From Candidatus Woesearchaeota archaeon (GTDB lineage Archaea; Nanobdellota; Nanobdellia; Woesearchaeales; ARS49), in contig JAPLZR010000035.1 of assembly GCA_026394935.1 (NCBI GenBank), forward strand, positions 1-8,863: a DNA stretch of 8,863 bases, read 5' to 3'. The position numbers and the translations under genes were made by a program. This document shows, piece after piece, positions 5,321-8,863 of the stretch. The number at the start of each line of letters is the position of its first letter. The first letter of the stretch is position 1. The notes below the pieces were generated by a model, which saw only the letters and a list, made by a program, of their open reading frames with translations, did no database searches and had not been told where the DNA came from.

Positions 5321-7141
5321 ATGTGCGGCATTACCGGTTTTAATTGGTCTGATGAGAAGTTGTTGAAGAAAGCTATGTCTGCTTTAGCTCATAGAGGTCC
5401 TGATCAGGAGGGGCATTTTACTGACAAGGATGTTTCTCTTGGTCATCTCAGGCTGAGTATTATTGATCTCTCAGAAAAAGGCCGTCAGCCGATGTGTAAT
5501 GAGGATTCTTCTGTTTGGATTGTTTTTAATGGCGAGATTTACAATTTTCAGGATATTAAGCCGTTGTTGAAGAAGCACAAGTTTAGGTCTCATTCTGATA
5601 CTGAGGTTATCATTCACGCTTATGAGGAGTGGGGTGTTGACTGCGTCAATAAGTTTAATGGTATGTGGGCTTTCTGTATTTATGATAAGAAGGCTCAGAA
5701 GCTTGTTTTGTCAAGGGACCGTCCTGGCAAGAAGCCGTTGTACTATTATTGGGATGGCAAGAAGTTTATTTTTGGCAGTGAGCTTAAGGCGATTTTGGCG
5801 CACGGCATTAAGAAGGAGATTAATCAGGAAGCTATTGACTTTTATCTGACTACTGGATTTATTCCGAGTCCGTTGTCTGTTTTCAAGAATGTGTTTAAGC
5901 TTGAGCCGAGGCAGACTATTGTTCTTGATTTGAAGAAGAAGAGTTTAACAAAAAAGTATTATTATGACATTCCGAAATACGCGCCTGTTTATGATGAACA
6001 GAAGCTGATTGATGAAGCAAGGTATTTGCTGAAGGACGCCACTCGCTTGCGTTTGATTGCTGATGTTCCTGTTGGTGCTTTCTTGTCCGGCGGTTTGGAC
6101 AGTTCTACTGTTGTCGGCACTATGGCCGAGTTTACTGATTTGCAGAAATTGCATACTTTTTCGATTGGTTTTGAGGGTGAGTATGATGAGACTAAGTATG
6201 TGAATATTGTGAAGGATTATTTCAAGACTATTCATCATCATGAGTATTTTAAGGAAGAGGATTTTGAGCAATTACTGGACAAGATTTATTTCTTTTATGA
6301 TGAGCCTTTTGGTGATTATTCTAATTTTCCCACTTTTGCTGTTTCAAGGCTTGCCAGGAAGTTTGTTACTGTTTCGCTTAGCGGTGATGGTGGTGATGAG
6401 ATTTTTGGCGGTTACACTTTACATAAGATTGCCGCTCAGATGACTGCTTTGAAGGTCGTTCCAGGATTTTTGAGAAATTTGATCTACCATCTTTTGCCGA
6501 ATGTTTTCTCTCCTATGTCTTTTTACAGCAAGGTTAGGCAGGCTTTCCGTTTGAGTCTTCTTCCTCCAGAAGACTTTATTGCAGAAGCTGGCTCTGATTT
6601 CGTTTACAGGCCCGATTCTTTCAAGAAGTGGTCTTCTGCTAAGATGAGGGAAGTGCTTGACTCTTGTGATAACAATTTTGTTGAGGCGATGATTAGATAT
6701 GATTTGTTCTATAACACTCTTGGTGATAATTTCTTGACTAAGGTTGATCGTGCTTCTATGGCTAATGCTTTGGAAGTTCGTAATCCTTTCCTGGATTATC
6801 GTTTTGTTGAATTGGAGTCGAAAATACCTTCTAAGTGGAAAGTTTCGCCTTTCAAGACGAAGGTTTTGATGAGAAAGGTCATTAAGGGTCTTGTGCCTGA
6901 TGAGATAGTTTATCGTGGCAAGTGGGGCTTTACTCCTCCTTTGGACAAGTGGATTAGGCAGGATAAGTATTCCAGGCAAACAGAGGATGCTCTTGAGCTT
7001 TTGCACGGTAAAGGCGTTGTTAATGACCTTTGGTATGATTTCTACAAGAATAGGGTGTTTAAGCAGGATAATTCTGTTTACAGCAACTACCGGATTAGGT
7101 TGTTTTTGCTTCTTAAGTGGTTTGAGTGTTGGATGAAGTAG
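5321..7141 (+). CDS. asnB: Asparagine synthase (glutamine-hydrolysing) homologue
   Basis: This 606-residue protein has both AsnB domains. The class II glutaminase domain starts with MCGITGF, where Cys2 becomes the N-terminal nucleophile after Met removal. It continues with AHRGPD (23-28), GHLRLSIIDL (41-50), FNGEIYN (69-75) and the SDTEV segment. The ATP-pyrophosphatase domain has the P-loop SGGLDSST (256-263) and LSGDGGDEIFGGY (353-365). Its length is typical. The reaction uses glutamine and ATP to amidate aspartate. Homologues inside polysaccharide clusters, however, often amidate sugar acids, for example uronamides, and the nearby ugd would supply uronic acid. Which of the two applies is inference. 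The ATG follows the previous stop by one base. The stop at 7139-7141 is directly followed by repeat copy 1, and the last 55 bp overlap a convergent gene. Confidence 0.95.
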   Translation: MCGITGFNWSDEKLLKKAMSALAHRGPDQEGHFTDKDVSLGHLRLSIIDLSEKGRQPMCNEDSSVWIVFNGEIYNFQDIKPLLKKHKFRSHSDTEVIIHAYEEWGVDCVNKFNGMWAFCIYDKKAQKLVLSRDRPGKKPLYYYWDGKKFIFGSELKAILAHGIKKEINQEAIDFYLTTGFIPSPLSVFKNVFKLEPRQTIVLDLKKKSLTKKYYYDIPKYAPVYDEQKLIDEARYLLKDATRLRLIADVPVGAFLSGGLDSSTVVGTMAEFTDLQKLHTFSIGFEGEYDETKYVNIVKDYFKTIHHHEYFKEEDFEQLLDKIYFFYDEPFGDYSNFPTFAVSRLARKFVTVSLSGDGGDEIFGGYTLHKIAAQMTALKVVPGFLRNLIYHLLPNVFSPMSFYSKVRQAFRLSLLPPEDFIAEAGSDFVYRPDSFKKWSSAKMREVLDSCDNNFVEAMIRYDLFYNTLGDNFLTKVDRASMANALEVRNPFLDYRFVELESKIPSKWKVSPFKTKVLMRKVIKGLVPDEIVYRGKWGFTPPLDKWIRQDKYSRQTEDALELLHGKGVVNDLWYDFYKNRVFKQDNSVYSNYRIRLFLLLKWFECWMK

Positions 7142-7590
7142 TCGACGAACTCGCGCGACATAATTGAATTAGGAGCGCAGAGTGAGGAGTGTCTAATCGT
7201 TCCTTCTGATCTGCCTGACAATGGTGTTCCGTACACTATTGATGCTTGTTCTGGTGTTGCTACGAATTGTGGTATGCCTTCTGGTGGGCAGACGCATTGT
7301 CCGTACAAGCCGAATCCGTCAACTGAGTATTTGAAGTTCACTTGTCCTACTGGCACGAAGCCTCTTGCTATGAATCTTTGTGTTTGCATTGCTACTTCTG
7401 ATTGTGAAGCGCCGAATGCGAACGTGCATGGGCTGTCGCAGAAGCCTGATGGAGCATCTGTTCCCAATAATGTTGGTATTGCTCCTGTGCTGTTCTTTGA
7501 GCCCGAGAACATTAATACTAGTCCTATCACTGCAATTATGGCTATTATGCCGAGAATTACGAGTGCTACTCCTCTATGTTCTTCTTCCAT
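7087..7590 (-). CDS. Membrane-anchored extracellular protein, unknown function
   Basis: The frame codes for 167 residues. After a short acidic start (MEEEHR) there is one strong transmembrane helix (about 7-29, ending MFSG). It is followed by an outside domain with CDSPC (51-55), CVC (99-101) and a segment rich in small and aromatic residues. It has the look of archaeal N-terminally anchored surface proteins; no family is recognised. The start at 7590 is well supported: GAGGTGAT with a 6-nt gap and a TATA box upstream. The end is doubtful. From about residue 132 the frame passes through repeat copy 1 and then through antisense of the asnB 3' end (last 17 residues). The last 35 or so residues are therefore probably not native. 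The gene may be a truncated or extended form created when the repeat arrived. Confidence 0.68.
   Translation of the reverse strand: MEEEHRGVALVILGIIAIIAVIGLVLMFSGSKNSTGAIPTLLGTDAPSGFCDSPCTFAFGASQSEVAMQTQRFIARGFVPVGQVNFKYSVDGFGLYGQCVCPPEGIPQFVATPEQASIVYGTPLSGRSEGTIRHSSLCAPNSIMSREFVDYFIQHSNHLRSKNNLIR
7142..7196. repeat. Structured repeat, copy 1 (short form)
   Basis: It shares three blocks in the same order and orientation with copy 2: TCGACGAACTCGCGCGAC (7142-7159), GAGCGCAGAG (7173-7182) and TGAGGAGTGTCTAA (7183-7196). Between the first two blocks lies a 13-nt segment that differs in sequence from copy 2 but is equally long. CTC-GCGC pairs with GCGC-A-GAG, and the tip C-A-TAAT/TGA/ATTA-G-G forms a hairpin with one A.G mismatch. 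It begins at the base after the asnB stop and is read through by the convergent membrane protein gene. Confidence 0.75.
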
Positions 7591-7596
7591 AACTTA

Positions 7597-7604
7597 ATCA
7601 CCTC
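7597..7604 (-). promoter_or_regulatory. Ribosome binding site of the membrane protein gene
   Basis: On the minus strand GAGGTGAT lies 6 nt before ATG 7590. It is the same eight bases as the site in front of the regulator gene at 2201, and it fixes the start. Confidence 0.7.
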
Positions 7605-7639
7605 GTTTGAACTTGATAGTCGATATGAACGACTTCTTA

Positions 7640-7647
7640 TATATAAA
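7640..7647 (-). promoter_or_regulatory. TATA box of the membrane protein gene
   Basis: The minus strand reads TTTATATA, preceded by a purine-rich stretch (AAAAGTAACA). The predicted start near 7617 gives a leader of about 27 nt that contains the ribosome binding site. The gene is therefore transcribed separately from arvABC, with repeat copy 2 lying upstream of this promoter. Confidence 0.65.
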
Positions 7648-7675
7648 TGTTACTTTTCCTTGTTATTTATGTATT

Positions 7676-7829
7676 TCGACGAACTCGCGCGACTCTACGG
7701 AGTAGAGAGCGCAGAGCGTCAAAAACGCGCTAAAGTTGAATATATTGATACTCCGCGTTTTTGAGGTGCTCGGAAATTCGGGGTATCAAAATATAATTTT
7801 AGCAAATTTCCGACATGAGGAGTGTCTAA
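7676..7829. repeat. Structured repeat, copy 2 (long form with insert)
   Basis: The blocks TCGACGAACTCGCGCGAC (7676-7693), GAGCGCAGAG (7707-7716) and TGAGGAGTGTCTAA (7816-7829) match copy 1 exactly. Blocks one and two fold into one compound stem. GACG pairs with CGTC (7678-7681/7717-7720), CTC with GAG, GCGC with GCGC, and the tip CTCTAC-GGA-GTAGAG (7693-7707) is perfect. Between blocks two and three sits a 99-bp segment that copy 1 lacks. The element lies downstream of arvC and upstream of the membrane protein promoter; no coding frame in it is convincing. Confidence 0.75.
7717..7815. repeat. 99-bp insert: two inverted copies of one stem-loop
   Basis: The left unit (plus strand, 7719-7764) has the 11-bp stem TCAAAAACGCG/CGCGTTTTTGA and a 24-nt loop. 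The right unit (minus strand, 7813-7770) has the 11-bp stem TCGGAAATTTG/CGAATTTCCGA, with one G.T pair, and a 22-nt loop. The loops align closely: both begin CTAAA, share TT, ATAT and TTGATAC, and end in C-rich YC, with a 2-nt gap. Five stem pairs (positions 3, 4, 8, 9 and 10) differ between the units and all still pair. The ends read CGTC and, inverted, TGTC. It could be a small non-autonomous mobile element or a BIME-like pair; there is no transposase here and no clear target duplication. Confidence 0.7.
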
Positions 7830-7861
7830 GTCGTATATTGCTGCAAATCTTCAAAACAGAA

Positions 7862-8236
7862 TTACTTTTTTCTAAGGCGTTGGAAGCTCTCAGCTATGTC
7901 AATTACGTATTTGCCGTCTTCCAGCTTGAATATTAAGGGTGATTTGTTGAACAGTTTGACTAAGTCCAGTTCGTATTTGCCTGGTTGTACTACACGTATG
8001 CTTTCAAAGTCTAATACTACTGGTGTGTCTTCTTTACATCCTACTAAGTTTAGTACGTCTTGTTCTATTTGTTTTTTCTGTTCTGCTGGCAGTTCTGTTG
8101 GCAGTTCTTTTTGTGCTTGTTCGAGTTTTTCCTGCCGTATGAAGAAGAAGAGTCTTGCTCCGCATGGGCACCCTTTTAGTATTTCTTGTGCGCCGTCTGC
8201 GTACATCGTGCTGCACCTGACGCACTGGTGCGGCAT
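7862..8236 (-). CDS. arvC: ArvC/OapC family zinc-ribbon protein
   Basis: This 124-residue protein starts MPHQCVRCSTMYADG and continues LKGCPCG, the layout of the OapC/ArvC zinc-ribbon family, which is encoded next to a small GTPase and a DUF2073 protein in Euryarchaeota. The metal ligands visible are C5 and C8 (CxxC) and C23 and C25 (CxC). The usual second knuckle is CxxC, so this one is shortened by one residue. A charged, Gln/Glu-rich linker (about 35-65) and a C-terminal beta-rich part (VLDFESIRVVQPGKYELDLVKLF, then KYVIDIAESF) follow. It starts one base after the arvB stop. In Haloferax the ArvA GTPase drives extracellular vesicle formation, and ArvB and ArvC are its genomic partners; a like role here is inference. 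Confidence 0.82.
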   Translation of the reverse strand: MPHQCVRCSTMYADGAQEILKGCPCGARLFFFIRQEKLEQAQKELPTELPAEQKKQIEQDVLNLVGCKEDTPVVLDFESIRVVQPGKYELDLVKLFNKSPLIFKLEDGKYVIDIAESFQRLRKK

Positions 8237-8237
8237 C

Positions 8238-8612
8238 TTAGCGTTTTGCCTCCTTGGTCAGGAGTTCTATTTTGTTTGGGTCTTTTTTGATGCTTTTTAT
8301 TATGCTTGATGGTCCGATTATTGTGAGTCCTTGTGTTTCTCCGAAGAACATGTTCAGAAATCCGTATTTGAATTTTTGCAGGTCGTCTTTTGCTGTTTGT
8401 GATGGGTTGATGACTGCCAGTTCTATTCCTTTGAATTTTTTGTCTATTTCTTCCATTGTTGTTTTGATGAGTTCTACTTCTTCTTCTTTTTTTAGTCTGC
8501 CTTGCAGTAATACTATCTTATTCATCTTTGCTATGTTGAGCAGTTTTCGTATTCTTCCGAGTCCGCTCAGGTTTTCTATGTCCGTGTAGGGTACGAATTG
8601 TATTGTGACCAT
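8238..8612 (-). CDS. arvB: ArvB/OapB family protein (DUF2073)
   Basis: The protein has 124 residues from ATG 8612. It begins MVTIQFVPYTDIENLSGLGRIRKLL, the conserved DUF2073 opening. The rest alternates strands and helices (IVLLQGRLKKEEEVELIK, then IELAVINPS, and GLTIIGPSSIIKSI), and it is soluble with no membrane segment. DUF2073 proteins are encoded between the small GTPase and the zinc-ribbon protein in many Euryarchaeota and are taken to work with them. A TTG four codons earlier is possible but would overlap the arvA stop; ATG 8612, one base after that stop, is preferred. No strong ribosome site is seen, so coupling to arvA is likely. Confidence 0.82.
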   Translation of the reverse strand: MVTIQFVPYTDIENLSGLGRIRKLLNIAKMNKIVLLQGRLKKEEEVELIKTTMEEIDKKFKGIELAVINPSQTAKDDLQKFKYGFLNMFFGETQGLTIIGPSSIIKSIKKDPNKIELLTKEAKR

Positions 8613-8613
8613 T

Positions 8614-8863
8614 TTATTTTGCAAGCTCGAATAATTTTTCGTATAGTTGTTCTATGTTTTTTCCGTATTTTGCGCTTATTCCCAGCACTTCGTATTGTGG
8701 GAATGCCGATTGTACTTTCTTGACTTTGCATTTTTTGAGGTCTGCTTTGTTTGCGCAGATCAGCACTGGTATGTTTCTTGCCTGTAAGTTTCCTATGATC
8801 GTCACGTTTACTTGCGAGTATGGGTCTTGTGTGCCGTCAAGGACTACTAATACTGTGTCTACT
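8614..8863 (-). CDS. arvA: ArvA/OapA small GTPase, 5' end outside window
   Basis: Only the last 82 codons are in the window. They show the C-terminal half of a Ras/Era-like GTPase. A hydrophobic strand (VDTVLVVLDGTQDPYS) is followed by ICANKADL, with the guanine-specificity G4 motif NKAD at visible residues 38-41. The G5-type motif SAK lies at 63-65, and the protein ends in a C-terminal helix (NIEQLYEKLFELAK). The P-loop, switch I and DxxG lie outside. Its order with a DUF2073 gene and a zinc-ribbon gene identifies it as the arvA/oapA member of the operon. In Haloferax volcanii this GTPase is needed for extracellular vesicle production. There is one base between its TAA and the arvB ATG. Confidence 0.85.
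   Translation of the reverse strand, partial: VDTVLVVLDGTQDPYSQVNVTIIGNLQARNIPVLICANKADLKKCKVKKVQSAFPQYEVLGISAKYGKNIEQLYEKLFELAK

Noticed and set aside
6419..7006. 195-codon minus-strand frame inside asnB
   Set aside because: It is antisense to the conserved C-terminal half of AsnB; it has no ribosome site and shows low-complexity composition.
7719..7764. Left stem-loop as a simple bidirectional terminator (A5-GC-loop-GC-T5)
   Set aside because: The GC part of the stem is only 4 bp, the loop is 24 nt, and the right-hand sister unit lacks the A/T tracts while keeping the loop, so the loop rather than a T-run is conserved.
7576..7936. Plus-strand frames of 62 and 66 codons between the membrane protein gene and arvC
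   Set aside because: They cross the TATA box and the repeat, lack ribosome sites and have no recognisable pattern.
8610..8624. TTG at 8624 as the arvB start
   Set aside because: It would overlap the arvA stop and add four non-conserved residues; ATG 8612 begins directly at the conserved DUF2073 opening.

Overview
The window reads as archaeal chromosome, probably from a small-genome DPANN-type lineage such as Woesearchaeota or Pacearchaeota. The rank of that guess is inference. The archaeal signs are TTTAWATA-type TATA boxes placed for leaderless or short-leader transcripts, GGTGAT-type ribosome binding sites, an AbrB/PhoU-type regulator, and an arvABC (oapABC) gene set, which is known from Euryarchaeota.

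Left part, minus strand: a UDP-sugar dehydrogenase (ugd, 3' end outside the window), a 33-residue one-helix membrane protein not previously listed as an ORF, and a DHH-family phosphoesterase that overlaps it. The DHH gene is divergent from the plus-strand block. The gap between them (1951-2200) is densely structured. It has a TATA box readable in both directions, and a candidate ~92-nt minus-strand non-coding RNA of four short hairpins, two with C(GAAA)G tetraloops and the last followed by a U tract. A further 9-bp inverted repeat lies next to the DHH start.

Middle, plus strand: one tight operon of an AbrB-PhoU-like regulator, two GT4 glycosyltransferases and a glutamine-hydrolysing asparagine synthase homologue (gaps of 6, -4 and 1 nt). 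With ugd this looks like a cell-surface glycan or N-glycosylation locus, the synthase perhaps amidating a sugar acid or supplying asparagine.

Right part, minus strand: the arvA-arvB-arvC operon (small GTPase, DUF2073 protein, zinc-ribbon protein; arvA is cut by the window edge), then a promoter and a membrane-anchored secreted protein that runs convergently into the asnB end. Two copies of a repeat flank this last gene. Each carries a compound hairpin whose tip differs in sequence but keeps pairing. The upstream copy also contains a 99-bp insert made of two inverted copies of one stem-loop, with conserved loops and five covarying stem pairs. This repeat system and the hairpin-array RNA are the most novel-looking items.

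The plus strand is strongly T- and G-rich in both plus- and minus-strand genes from about 1000 onward, but not in ugd. This suggests a replication-strand bias and a compositionally different ugd.
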